Source: Kitasatospora phosalacinea
GTDB lineage: Bacteria > Actinomycetota > Actinomycetes > Streptomycetales > Streptomycetaceae
Assembly (NCBI RefSeq): GCF_000716545.1
Contig: NZ_JNWZ01000038.1
Coordinates: 39,917-103,916 of the forward strand
Direction: 5' to 3'
DNA: 64,000 nucleotides
Part shown: positions 23,107 through 31,085 of the stretch, in pieces
How positions within the stretch are numbered: position 1 is the stretch's first letter
Layout of the letters: every line of letters begins with the position of its first letter
Notes under the pieces: model-generated
The model's input: the letters and a program-made list of their open reading frames with translations, nothing else
Databases searched by the model: none
Told to the model about the DNA's origin: nothing
Program-made: the position numbers and the translations under genes

Positions 23107-24393
23107 TCAGGCCGCCGTCTGCAGCTCCCGCGCCGCCCGCGGCTCGCGCTGCGGCACCGCCAGCACCCGGACGTTGTCCTGCGCGGGCGTGAGGTGCCCG
23201 CGCAGGCGGACGGCGAGGGCGACGATCAGCAGCGTGCACAGCGCCATCGCGGCGAGGTACAGCGGCCACGTCCCGGAGCCGACCAGCAGCACGCCGACGG
23301 CGGGGCCGACGGCGACCGCGATCTGCTTCACCAGCGCGTACCCGGCGTTGTAGGTGCCGAGCAGCCGGCTGGGGGCGAGGTCCGCGACGATCGGGCCCAT
23401 GGTGGGCGCGAGCAGCGACTCGCCGACGCCGAACAGGGCGTAGACGGCGACGATCGCCACCGTCGCGGCCACCGTCTCGGTGCGGATCAGCCCGGCGACC
23501 ACGGCCATGCCCCAGGCCGCCAGCCAGACCGCGCCGGCGGCGGCCATCGCGGTGGTGCGGCGGCGGCGCTCGGTGATCCGGACGACGAACATCTGCAGCA
23601 GCACGATGGTCAGCGCGTTGGCGCCGATGGCCAGGCCGAGGGTGGAGGGCGCGGTGCCGACGGTGTCGGTGGCGAACGCGGCGACACCGGACTCGAACTG
23701 CCCGTAGCAGGTGAAGAAGATCAGCCCGGCGAGCGCGCACAGCCGCAGCATCGCCTTGTCGGCGACCATCGCCCGCAGCCCGCCGCCGCTCTTCGCCCGG
23801 CCGCCCGCCGGGTCCGGTTCGACGACGACCGGGGGCGTCTTCGCGGTGCCGGTGACGGCGGCCAGGCCGAGGAAGGTCAGCGCCTCGATGGTGAACAGCC
23901 GGGTGAGGCTGGCCGGGTCGGAGGTGTCGACGATCTGGCCGCCGACCAGGGCGCCGATGCCCATGCCCAGGTTGACCAGGGTGAACTGGAGCGCGAAGGC
24001 GCGCGAGCGCTCGGTGCGCCCGGTGCAGCGGACGATCATCGTGGCCAGCGCGGGCTGGCAGGTGGTGACGCCCGCGCCGAACAGGAAGGAGGAGAGCAGC
24101 AGCCCGGTCGTGCCGGTGGCCTGCCCGAAGGCGAACGCGCCGGCCGCGGCCATCGCGGTGCCGGCCAGCAGCACCGGCCGCGGCCCGTACCGGTCGATGC
24201 CGCGGCCGGTGAACGGCAGCACGGCCAGCGCGGCCAGCGCGAACACGGTGAACACCGCGCCCGCCGCCGCGGCGCCGAGGCCCCGCACCTGGTCCACGTA
24301 CACGAACATGTACGGCAAGGTGAAGCCGCTGCCGAAAGCGCTGAGCGCGTTTCCGATCTGGACGCGGCGCAGTCGGCCGCCCCGCTCCTTCAC
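23107..24393 (-). CDS. MFS transporter (probable drug exporter)
   Basis: A 428-residue major facilitator protein with 12 predicted helices. It has the family A-motif-like loop GRGIDRYGPRPVLLAGTAM and the stretch FLFGAGVTTCQPALATMI. Central loop at about 190-215 (VVVEPDPAGGRAKSGGG). It is divergent from a MarR-family gene, with inverted repeats between the two starts, so it is probably repressed by that MarR protein and induced by a toxic small molecule. Substrate unknown. Confidence 0.87.
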   Translation of the reverse strand: MKERGGRLRRVQIGNALSAFGSGFTLPYMFVYVDQVRGLGAAAAGAVFTVFALAALAVLPFTGRGIDRYGPRPVLLAGTAMAAAGAFAFGQATGTTGLLLSSFLFGAGVTTCQPALATMIVRCTGRTERSRAFALQFTLVNLGMGIGALVGGQIVDTSDPASLTRLFTIEALTFLGLAAVTGTAKTPPVVVEPDPAGGRAKSGGGLRAMVADKAMLRLCALAGLIFFTCYGQFESGVAAFATDTVGTAPSTLGLAIGANALTIVLLQMFVVRITERRRRTTAMAAAGAVWLAAWGMAVVAGLIRTETVAATVAIVAVYALFGVGESLLAPTMGPIVADLAPSRLLGTYNAGYALVKQIAVAVGPAVGVLLVGSGTWPLYLAAMALCTLLIVALAVRLRGHLTPAQDNVRVLAVPQREPRAARELQTAA

Positions 24394-24449
24394 TGCACAC
24401 CCCTCTTCGCATGCGTCGGGCCGCGGCTCCTCGCCCCGGCCTTTACTCC

Positions 24450-24503
24450 GTAAGATTTCAGACCTAAAGTCTTACCATCCGAAGCCTAAGGCGTCAAAGG
24501 CTT
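24450..24503. promoter_or_regulatory. Candidate MarR operators between MFS and MarR genes
   Basis: Two inverted repeats lie in an unusually AT-rich patch: GTAAGA (24450-24455) with TCTTAC (24470-24475), and AAGCCT (24482-24487) with AGGCTT (24498-24503). They occupy the shared divergent promoter region. A related TAAAGTCTTA/CAAAGGCTTA core recurs in both, as expected for tandem operator sites. Confidence 0.5.
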
Positions 24504-24535
24504 AACGGCTGCACCCTGCGTGGGAGGATGGGCGC

Positions 24536-25099
24536 ATGAGCACACGCAGAGCGGAGCCCCAGACCGCCACCGAGCTCGGCATCGCCGAACAGGTGGCCGT
24601 CTACCAGCGGGAATTCCCCACCGTGGACCCGCAGGTGGAGACGATCGTCTCCACCCTCTCCCGGCTGGCCCGCCGGATGAACGTGGCGTACGGCCGCCAG
24701 CTGGCCACCCTCGGCATCACCTCGGCCGAGTGGGAGGTGCTCAAGGCGCTGGTGTTCGCCGGCGCCCCGTACCGGCTGGGCCCGGGCGAGCTGGCCAAGC
24801 GGCTCGGCCTGACCCCGGCCGCGATGACCCACCGGATCGACCGGATGGTCGCCGAGGGCCTGGTCACCCGGGACCGCGACGAGGCCAACCGGGTCCGGGT
24901 GATCATCGAGCTGACCGCCGAGGGCCGCGACAAGTGGCTGGAGCTGATGCGGATGGCCGCCGTCTTCGAGGCCGACCTGCTCCAGGACGTGACCGGCGCG
25001 GCCCGCCCGGAGCTGGCCGCCGCGCTGACCAGGATGCTGCGCCGGATCGAGGAGACCCAGCCGGACGCGCTCGGCCGCACCGACGACCTGACCTGCTGA
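24536..25099 (+). CDS. MarR-family transcriptional regulator
   Basis: A 187-residue MarR regulator. The winged helix covers about residues 60-125: LATLGITSAEWEVLKALVFA, GELAKRLGLTPAAMTHRIDR and LVTRDRDEANRVRVIIELTA. N- and C-terminal helices would form the dimer interface. Start ATG at 24536 with GGGAGGATGGGCGC upstream. Divergent from the MFS exporter; inverted repeats between them are probable operators. A hairpin at 25158-25193 ends the transcript. Confidence 0.9.
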   Translation: MSTRRAEPQTATELGIAEQVAVYQREFPTVDPQVETIVSTLSRLARRMNVAYGRQLATLGITSAEWEVLKALVFAGAPYRLGPGELAKRLGLTPAAMTHRIDRMVAEGLVTRDRDEANRVRVIIELTAEGRDKWLELMRMAAVFEADLLQDVTGAARPELAAALTRMLRRIEETQPDALGRTDDLTC

Positions 25100-25157
25100 C
25101 CGCCCGGACGCGCCGTCCGGACGCACCGCCCGGGCGCACCGTCCGGGAAAAGCGGAC

Positions 25158-25193
25158 GAGGGGCGCGGGGAGATTCCTCTCCTCGCGCCCCTC
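25158..25193. terminator. Bidirectional terminator hairpin
   Basis: GAGGGGCGCGGGGAG pairs with CTCCTCGCGCCCCTC (one mismatch) across a short loop, between convergent genes ending at 25099 and 25221. Confidence 0.75.
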
Positions 25194-25220
25194 GCGGGGT
25201 TCAGCTCAGCCGATCAGCGA

Positions 25221-27044
25221 TCAGCAGGCGCCGTTGTCGGTCCAGACGCCCCACTGGCCGCTCAGGCTCGGGTCCTCGTTGGTGGTCCACCACTTGTTGG
25301 TGTAGTAGTGGCCCTTCCAGGAGACCTTGGTCGGGGTGGCGTACACGGTGGCCGCGCTCCAGCTCGGGGCACCGGCGCAGGCGCCGGTCGAGGCGGAGGA
25401 CGACGCGGAGGCCGAAGCGGACGCCGAGGCCGAGGCGGACGCCGAGGCCGAGGCGGACGCGGACGCGGACGGCGACGGGCTGGCCGACTGCGAGGCGGAG
25501 GCCGAGGCCGAGGGGCTGGCCGAGCCGGTCGGGGCGGCCGGGCAGGAGGCGGCGGAGCCGTTGGTGGCGCTCACCGTCTTGTCGAACAGCGCGGTCTGGG
25601 TGCCCAGGTCGTACATCGAGAACATGAACGAGCCGCCGAGGCCGTTGCAGTGCGCGTAGTCGAGCTTGGCCTGGATGGACTGGGCGTTCTCGCCGGACCA
25701 GAAGGTGGTGCCGTCGTAGAAGTAGGCGGCCTTGGCGGTGTCGTCCCAGTAGGTGTAGCCGGGGTTGTCGACGAAGCCGTTCAGCTCCTTGTACATCTTG
25801 ATGCCGGCGACGCCGCCGGAGTAGGTGCCGCCGGGGGCCGGGGCGGACGCCTTCTGGAACAGGCCGTGGGTGGTGCCGGCGGAGACGCCGGTCCAGCCGC
25901 GGTAGTAGAACGGGACGCCGACGTTGATCTTCTTCGCCGGGAAGCCGCCGGGGATGCCGTACTGCGGGTCGCCCACGGTGTAGGCCTTGACCGCCGCGTC
26001 CACCGAGTACTTGCCGTTGCCACCCGGGACGGGGTTCATCGGGTCGTTCGGGTTGGTGTAGATCGGGGCCTGGTGGTTGGTCGGGCCCTGGGCCTCCCAA
26101 CCGCCGTGCATGTCGTACGTCATGATGTCCAGGAAGGTCAGGTACTGGCCGATCTTGTCGGTCTCGACGTACTTGATCTTGTCCTGGCCGGCGCCGACCG
26201 CGGCCGCGAGGCCGTAGGTCTTGTTGTCGGTCTTGCCCTGGGCGTCCAGCTGGCTGCGGAACTCGGCGAGCAGCGCGGTGAAGTTCTGCTTGTCGTTGGG
26301 CGAGGAGTGGTTGCCGGTGTGGCCGTTGCCACCCGGGTACTCCCAGTCCAGGTCGAAGCCGTCGAAGATGCCGGCGCCGGTGCCCGGGCCGCCGTAGCCG
26401 CCCTCGGAGGGCAGGTTGCCCTTGATGAACATGTCGATGCAGGAGGACACCAGCTTCTTGCGGGAAGCGTCGGTGGCCGCGGCGTCGGAGAAGTACTTGG
26501 AGTACGTCCAGCCGCCGATCGACATCAGGACCTTGAGGTTCGGGTTCTTCGCCTTCAGCTTCTTCAGCTGGTTGAAGTTGCCGACGATCGGCTGGTTCCA
26601 GGTGTCGCCCACGCCGTCGACCGAGATGTCGGCGCCGAAGCTCTTCTGGTAGTCGGCGAACGAGTCGCCCGCGCCGTCACCCGCGTTGGGGTCGTCCTCG
26701 TTCTGCGACGCGGCCTTGTTGGCCTCGAAACAGGAGAGGGTGGTCGGGTTGATGTTCGCGAAGTCGTAGATGATGTAGTCGAGCTTCCCGGCGGCGCCGG
26801 TGTCCTGCATCGTCTTGAGGTAGTACGCGTTCGAGTAGATCGACCACTGGTCGAAGTACGCGACCTTGATGCCGCCGCTGGTGGCGGGGGCACCGGTGGA
26901 GTTGCCCGGCGCGGCCTGGGCGGTGCCGCCGGTCAGCGCCAGGGTGCCGCCGAGCAGCAGGGAGGCCGCGGTGCCGGCCGCGAGCGCGGCCCAGCCCTTC
27001 GGCCGCCGGCGCGAAGGCGCCGGGGAGGAAACGGAACGAAGCAT
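25221..27044 (-). CDS. Secreted GH18 chitinase with C-terminal chitin-binding module
   Basis: A 607-residue secreted endochitinase. A signal peptide covers about residues 1-45 (ends GGTAQAAPG). The GH18 barrel spans about 58-470, with SIGGWTYSKYF and the catalytic motif DGFDLDWEYP (Asp228, Asp231, Asp233, Glu235). A Ser/Ala repeat linker ((SA)n, encoded by near-tandem hexamers) spans about 495-550. A CBM5/12 module at the C-terminus has Trp-rich SWSAATVYATPTKVSWKGHY and NKWWTTNEDP. Start ATG at 27044 with AGGAG upstream. Two DasR-type boxes upstream (27185-27202, 27241-27252) suggest induction by N-acetylglucosamine/chitin signals. Confidence 0.95.
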   Translation of the reverse strand: MLRSVSSPAPSRRRPKGWAALAAGTAASLLLGGTLALTGGTAQAAPGNSTGAPATSGGIKVAYFDQWSIYSNAYYLKTMQDTGAAGKLDYIIYDFANINPTTLSCFEANKAASQNEDDPNAGDGAGDSFADYQKSFGADISVDGVGDTWNQPIVGNFNQLKKLKAKNPNLKVLMSIGGWTYSKYFSDAAATDASRKKLVSSCIDMFIKGNLPSEGGYGGPGTGAGIFDGFDLDWEYPGGNGHTGNHSSPNDKQNFTALLAEFRSQLDAQGKTDNKTYGLAAAVGAGQDKIKYVETDKIGQYLTFLDIMTYDMHGGWEAQGPTNHQAPIYTNPNDPMNPVPGGNGKYSVDAAVKAYTVGDPQYGIPGGFPAKKINVGVPFYYRGWTGVSAGTTHGLFQKASAPAPGGTYSGGVAGIKMYKELNGFVDNPGYTYWDDTAKAAYFYDGTTFWSGENAQSIQAKLDYAHCNGLGGSFMFSMYDLGTQTALFDKTVSATNGSAASCPAAPTGSASPSASASASQSASPSPSASASASASASASASASASASASSSASTGACAGAPSWSAATVYATPTKVSWKGHYYTNKWWTTNEDPSLSGQWGVWTDNGAC

Positions 27045-27184
27045 GGCTGCGTGACTCCTGGTTGTGGGGGTCCTGTCAAGACCGGGCACGAACCGTGCGA
27101 GGTGGGGTCACACGGCCTGGGCATGACAGGGGAATCGAGCTTTGGCCTGCACAAACACCGGATGCGGGTAAGCCGAACCGGCGC

Positions 27185-27202
27185 CGGTGGTGTAGACCAC
27201 CG
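27185..27202. promoter_or_regulatory. DasR-responsive element (dre) 1 of chitinase
   Basis: CGGTGGTGTAGACCACCG is an inverted repeat with 7-bp arms around GTAG and closely fits the DasR consensus ACTGGTCTAGACCACT. It lies about 140 bp upstream of the chitinase start. DasR, the GlcNAc regulator, represses chitinase genes in streptomycetes. Confidence 0.75.
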
Positions 27203-27240
27203 ACGCCGGCCCAGGGGCTCCCTGCACCTGCCAAGTAAAA

Positions 27241-27252
27241 TGGACTAGACCA
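27241..27252. promoter_or_regulatory. DasR-responsive element (dre) 2 of chitinase
   Basis: TGGACTAGACCA, a near-palindrome matching the DasR core TGGTCTAGACCA at 11 of 12 positions, lies 50 bp beyond the first box, between the chitinase and lipoprotein genes. Confidence 0.7.
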
Positions 27253-27310
27253 ACTCGGCCGTCAAGAGCGGGATCTGACGCTTACGCCGCGCTTAAGGTT
27301 CGGTGTCCGG

Positions 27311-27829
27311 TCAGTAGCGCAGCGCGTTGGCCACCACCGGCTTCACATCGCCCTGCAGCGAACGGTTGCTCTCCGCCGTGGCCTGCGCGGACGCCCCCGC
27401 CGCCACCTCCGGCACGTTCACCACCACCGCGTCCAGCAGGTTCCCCGACCCGTCCTCGAAGTTGACTTGAATCGTGTACTTCCCGGACTGGGAACCGTGG
27501 TTGGTGACCGTCAGCGGCACCGAGACCTTTCCGTCCGAACCGGTGGCGGCCGTCCCCACCGCCACGTCGTCCTTCGCGTCCAGCCCGCCCTTGACGCTCG
27601 CCAGCGCCGAGGAGGCGGCGGCCTGCGCCGAGGCGCCCAGCGAGGCGACGGCCGAACCGACCGCCGCCGTGGCCGAGGAGGCCGCCGAGGCCACCGCCGA
27701 CTTGGCGCCCTCCACCGCCGAGGACACCGCGGGGGACGGCGAGCCGTCCGAGGAGCACCCGGCCAGCACCGCACCGCCCAGCAGTGCGGCTGCCGTCCAT
27801 CCGGCGGCGGCCCGCATCGATCGCTTCAT
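27311..27829 (-). CDS. Lipoprotein with FxLYD-like domain
   Basis: A 172-residue lipoprotein. The signal peptide ends in the lipobox LAGC (VLAGCSSDGSPSP), so the Cys is probably lipidated and the protein attached to the outer face of the membrane. An Ala/Ser-rich helical stretch (about 35-85, repeated AVASAASSATAAV-like units) follows. The beta-rich C-terminus (VSVPLTVTNHGSQSGKYTIQ, then VNFEDGSGNLLDAVVVNVP) looks like FxLYD or immunoglobulin-like domains. A GTG 6 nt upstream (27835) has better spacing to GAAGGG and is an alternative start. Role unknown. Confidence 0.75.
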   Translation of the reverse strand: MKRSMRAAAGWTAAALLGGAVLAGCSSDGSPSPAVSSAVEGAKSAVASAASSATAAVGSAVASLGASAQAAASSALASVKGGLDAKDDVAVGTAATGSDGKVSVPLTVTNHGSQSGKYTIQVNFEDGSGNLLDAVVVNVPEVAAGASAQATAESNRSLQGDVKPVVANALRY

Positions 27830-27947
27830 CAGCACAAGATCCCTTCGGTTGCGGACGCCCGGCGGGCGCACGGGGGTTCGTGGCGGGCCCGGGTTCCGAA
27901 CGGGCCCGGCGTCAGGGGCGGGCCCGGGTTCCGGGCGGGCCGGGCGC

Positions 27948-28511
27948 TCAGGAGAGCCCGGTGCCGTCCTCGCGGGCCGCCTCGTCGGCGGCCCGCGCCT
28001 CCCGGCGGCGCACCTCGTCCTGCCGGCGGGCCACCACCGCGGCCGCGCCCAGCGCACTCGCCGCGAACGCCAGCACGCCCATCCACGGGCGGGCCAGCCG
28101 GTGCCCCAGCGCGGCGTCCAGCGAGTAGCGGCCCGCGCCGGCCACGCCCAGGGCCAGGCCGCAGGCCCCCAGCAGGGCCGGGTACTCGTAGCCGCCGCCG
28201 TGCGCGAAGAAGCCCGCCGGGGCGTGCACCGCGACCGCGCCCGCCATCGTCCCGGCGACGACGGAGCCGGCCGCGGGGGTGGCCAGGCCGATCGCCAGCA
28301 GCGCGCCGCCGCCCGCCTCGCCCAGGCCCGCGGCCCGCGCGCTGCGCTCGCCCGGGACGAAGCCCATGTGCTCCATGGCCTGCGCGGTGCCCTCCGGCCC
28401 GGCGCCGCCGAACCAGCCGTACAGCTTCTGCGTCCCGTGCGCGAACAGGACACCCCCGACGGCCGCGCGCAGTGCCAGCAGGCCGAGATCCTTGCGGTGC
28501 AGACTGGTCAT
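27948..28511 (-). CDS. DoxX-family membrane protein
   Basis: A 187-residue protein with four hydrophobic helices and the DoxX layout: LLALRAAVGGVLFAHGTQKL, YGWFGG, MGFVPG, GLGEAGGGALLAIGLATPAA, and AGFFAHGGGYEYPAL. The charged C-terminal tail (RRQDEVRRREARAADEAARE) is cytoplasmic. The ATG at 28511 follows AGGGGCACACC. DoxX proteins are linked to oxidative-stress complexes and quinone-related redox in other actinobacteria; here there is no obvious partner. Confidence 0.88.
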   Translation of the reverse strand: MTSLHRKDLGLLALRAAVGGVLFAHGTQKLYGWFGGAGPEGTAQAMEHMGFVPGERSARAAGLGEAGGGALLAIGLATPAAGSVVAGTMAGAVAVHAPAGFFAHGGGYEYPALLGACGLALGVAGAGRYSLDAALGHRLARPWMGVLAFAASALGAAAVVARRQDEVRRREARAADEAAREDGTGLS

Positions 28512-28627
28512 GGTGTGCCCCTGGTGTGGAAAGAGAAGACTTGGGGCCCATCCCAACGCGCGCGCGGGCCCCGTTCGACCCGGCGAACCCATCCGGGCGA
28601 CGCGCACCGGCAGACAGGAGCCCTCCG

Positions 28628-28945
28628 ATGCCCACCGCACCGAAGCCGCCCGAGTACGCCCTGCACGGCGAACGGGTCACCGACGAGCCCGCGCTCTGGG
28701 CCGAACTGGGCCGCGCCGTCGGGGCCCCCGACGGCTACTACGGCCGGAACCTGGACGCCCTGGCCGACTGCCTGCGCGGCGGTTTCGGCCCCGAGCCGCC
28801 GTTCGTCCTGGTCTGGCGGCGGGCGCTGGTCTCCGCGCAGGTCCTGACCCGCCGGGTGACCGGCCCCGACGAGGAGGAGCGCTCCTACTTCGACGCGGTC
28901 CTCGACGTGCTGCGCCAGGGTGGCGTCACGGTTCGGCTGCGCTGA
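28628..28945 (+). CDS. Barstar-family protein
   Basis: A 105-residue protein with the barstar fold signature: PALWAELGRAVGAPDGYYGR followed by NLDALADCLRG, then FVLVWR and a C-terminal strand. Barstars inhibit extracellular ribonucleases of the barnase type. No barnase gene is next to it in this window, so it is an orphan inhibitor, a common situation in streptomycetes. It lies 17 bp upstream of the MarC gene, possibly in one transcript. Confidence 0.85.
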   Translation: MPTAPKPPEYALHGERVTDEPALWAELGRAVGAPDGYYGRNLDALADCLRGGFGPEPPFVLVWRRALVSAQVLTRRVTGPDEEERSYFDAVLDVLRQGGVTVRLR

Positions 28946-28962
28946 CGGCCCATCATGGGCGC

Positions 28963-29601
28963 ATGTCGGCGATCTCCCTGAGCACCGTCTTCGTCACCTT
29001 CTTCGCCGTGGTCGGCCCGCCCAAGGTGCTGCTCGCGTTCGCCCAGCTCAGCCAGAGGCGCACCCCCGCCGAGCTGCGCAAGCTCACCCTGGTGTCCTCG
29101 CTGGTGGCGGCCGTGGTCGGTCTGGTGCTGGCCTACAGCGCGGACTTCATGGCCGCGCTGTTCCACATCTCCGACCAGTCGCTGCAGCTCGCCGGCGGGG
29201 TGATCTTCTTCATCTACGCGGTGGCCCTGGTCCTGGGCGTCCACCTCGGCGGCGGCAAGGACCAGGGCCACCTGGCCAACCCCCTGGCCGACGGCATCCG
29301 GGAACTGCTGCTGCCGTACGTGGCCAGCCCGCTGGCGATCACCGCGCTGCTGGTCGAGTCGCTGACCCGGGACACCCTGGGCTGGCACTCCACCGTCGCC
29401 GCCATGTACGTGGCGGTGATCGCGGTGGACTGCCTGTGCGTGCTGCTGCTCGCCCCGCTGCTGCGGGCCAGCCGGCGCACCTCGCTGGAGGTGCTGTCCC
29501 GGCTGCTGGGGCTGCTGCTGGCGGCGGTCGGCGTGGAGATGTTCCTGTACGGCCTGGAGAGCCTGGGCGTGCACCTGGCCGAGCCGCGGAACGGCTACTG
29601 A
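28963..29601 (+). CDS. MarC/YhgN-family membrane protein
   Basis: A 212-residue integral membrane protein with six helices and the MarC motifs FVTFFAVVGPPKVLLAFAQL near the N-terminus, GGVIFFIYAVALVLG, and LLPYVASPLAITALL. The P-K-V-x-L-x-F and SPLAI segments correspond to the family's N-P and G-P-x-x-I hallmarks. Function is not firmly established in any organism (the original link to multiple antibiotic resistance was withdrawn). Starts at 28963. Confidence 0.85.
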   Translation: MSAISLSTVFVTFFAVVGPPKVLLAFAQLSQRRTPAELRKLTLVSSLVAAVVGLVLAYSADFMAALFHISDQSLQLAGGVIFFIYAVALVLGVHLGGGKDQGHLANPLADGIRELLLPYVASPLAITALLVESLTRDTLGWHSTVAAMYVAVIAVDCLCVLLLAPLLRASRRTSLEVLSRLLGLLLAAVGVEMFLYGLESLGVHLAEPRNGY

Positions 29602-29625
29602 CCCGGGGCGGCCGCCCGTCCCGGG

Positions 29626-30057
29626 TCAGGGGCTGAGCGGCCGCCACGGCACCGGGCTGGACAGGATCATCGAACTGGTCGGCTGCCCGTAGCCGCCGAG
29701 CCGGTCGGTCAGCCGGGCGAACGCCGGCATGTCCGGCACCCCGACCAGCAGCACGCAGCACGCCCCGCCGGTGACCCGGTGCAGCTGGAACACCTCCGGC
29801 CAGGCGGCCACCTCCGGGTCGCGCAGCAGGCAGCGCACCCCGTAGCACTCCACCGTGACCAGCGCCATCACCGCCGCCCCGGCCTTCTCGGGGGCCAGGT
29901 GCGCGTGGTAGCCGGTGATCACGCCGTCCGCCTCCAGCCGGCGCACCCGCTCCGCCACGGCCGGCGGGGACAGGTTCACCCGGCGCGACAGCTCGTTGTA
30001 CGACAGCCGCGCGTCGGCCTGCAGTTCGGCCAGCAGCAGGCGGTCCACCGCGTCCAC
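29626..30057 (-). CDS. Lrp/AsnC-family regulator
   Basis: A 143-residue Lrp regulator. The helix-turn-helix covers about residues 1-50 (VDAVDRLLLAELQADARLSY, NELSRRVNLSPPAVAERVRR, LEADGVITGYHA). The RAM effector domain follows (MALVTVECYG, VFQLHRVTGGACCVLLVGVP, GGYGQPTSSMIL). GTG at 30057 with AAGGAG 6 nt upstream. Divergent from kynA-kynU (165 bp between starts), it probably senses tryptophan or kynurenine and controls the operon. Confidence 0.9.
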   Translation of the reverse strand: MDAVDRLLLAELQADARLSYNELSRRVNLSPPAVAERVRRLEADGVITGYHAHLAPEKAGAAVMALVTVECYGVRCLLRDPEVAAWPEVFQLHRVTGGACCVLLVGVPDMPAFARLTDRLGGYGQPTSSMILSSPVPWRPLSP

Positions 30058-30222
30058 GGCGGCTCCTTCACGTTCGTCAGGCGATCGGGGCCGAGCGCCT
30101 CGCGAACGAAAGGCCGATGCCCCCATCCGGGCTACGACGCCCATTCAAGAGCAGGGCCCGGCGCCGCACAATGGGTGGCGCCCGCCGCACCCCGAGCGGG
30201 CGGACCCGAGGAGGTACCGGCC

Positions 30223-31065
30223 ATGACCGGCCAGACCCACCGCCCCCACCTGCGGTTCGGCCCCGACCAGGACCCAGGCGACCAGGACCCCGGCGCGTCC
30301 ACCCCCTACGCCCGGTACGTGCGCCTGGCCGAGCTGCACGCGCTCCAGCGGCCGCGCAGCACGGAGCCCGCCGAGTACTCGTTCATCGTCACCACCCAGG
30401 TGATGGAGCTGCTGTTCGACCTGCTGCACCGCGACTGGGACGCCGCCCGCACCGCCCTGCGCGCCGACGACCTGGACGGCGCGCTGGCCGCGCTGCGCCG
30501 CGGGCAGCACACCCAGGACGTGCTGACCGGCTCCTGGGACCTGCTGGCCACCATGACGCCCGCCGAGTTCAGCGCCTTCCGCCCGACCCTGGGCGAGGCC
30601 TCCGGCTTCCAGTCCTCGGCCTTCCTGCTGCTGGAGTTCCTGCTCGGCAACCGCAGCGAGGGCCTGCTGGAGATGTACCGGGACTCCCCCGCCGAGTACG
30701 ACGCGCTGTTCGCCGCGCTGCGCACCCCCAGCCTGTACGCCGAGGCGCTGGCCGTGCTGGCCCGGCGCGGCCTGGAGATACCCGCGCGGCCGGTCACCGC
30801 CCGGCACCACCCCGACCCGGCCGTCGAGGCCGCCTGGCGCGCCGTCTACACCGACCCGGCGCTGGCCGACCTGGTCCCGCTCGGCGAGGCCCTGCTGGAC
30901 ACCGCCGAGCGGGTCACCCGCTGGCGCCAGCGCCACTACTCCACCGTCAAGCGGACCATGGGCGGCAAGCCCGGCACCGGCGGCTCCAGCGGCCTCAGCT
31001 GGCTCAAGCACTCCGCCGACCAGGACGTCTTCCCCGAGCTGTGGTCCGTCCGCGACAACCTCTGA
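30223..31065 (+). CDS. kynA: Tryptophan 2,3-dioxygenase
   Basis: A 280-residue heme enzyme converting L-tryptophan to N-formylkynurenine. Family motifs: PAEYSFIVTTQVMELLFDLL, FSAFRPTLGEASGFQSSAFL, RWRQRHYSTVKRTMGGKPGT and GSSGLSWLK. The proximal heme histidine is in the WRQRHYSTV segment. Start ATG at 30223 after GAGGAGG. It is followed after 20 bp by kynureninase. A kynurenine formamidase is not in the window. Confidence 0.95.
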   Translation: MTGQTHRPHLRFGPDQDPGDQDPGASTPYARYVRLAELHALQRPRSTEPAEYSFIVTTQVMELLFDLLHRDWDAARTALRADDLDGALAALRRGQHTQDVLTGSWDLLATMTPAEFSAFRPTLGEASGFQSSAFLLLEFLLGNRSEGLLEMYRDSPAEYDALFAALRTPSLYAEALAVLARRGLEIPARPVTARHHPDPAVEAAWRAVYTDPALADLVPLGEALLDTAERVTRWRQRHYSTVKRTMGGKPGTGGSSGLSWLKHSADQDVFPELWSVRDNL

Positions 31066-31085
31066 GCACCCCCGGGAGCAACGCC

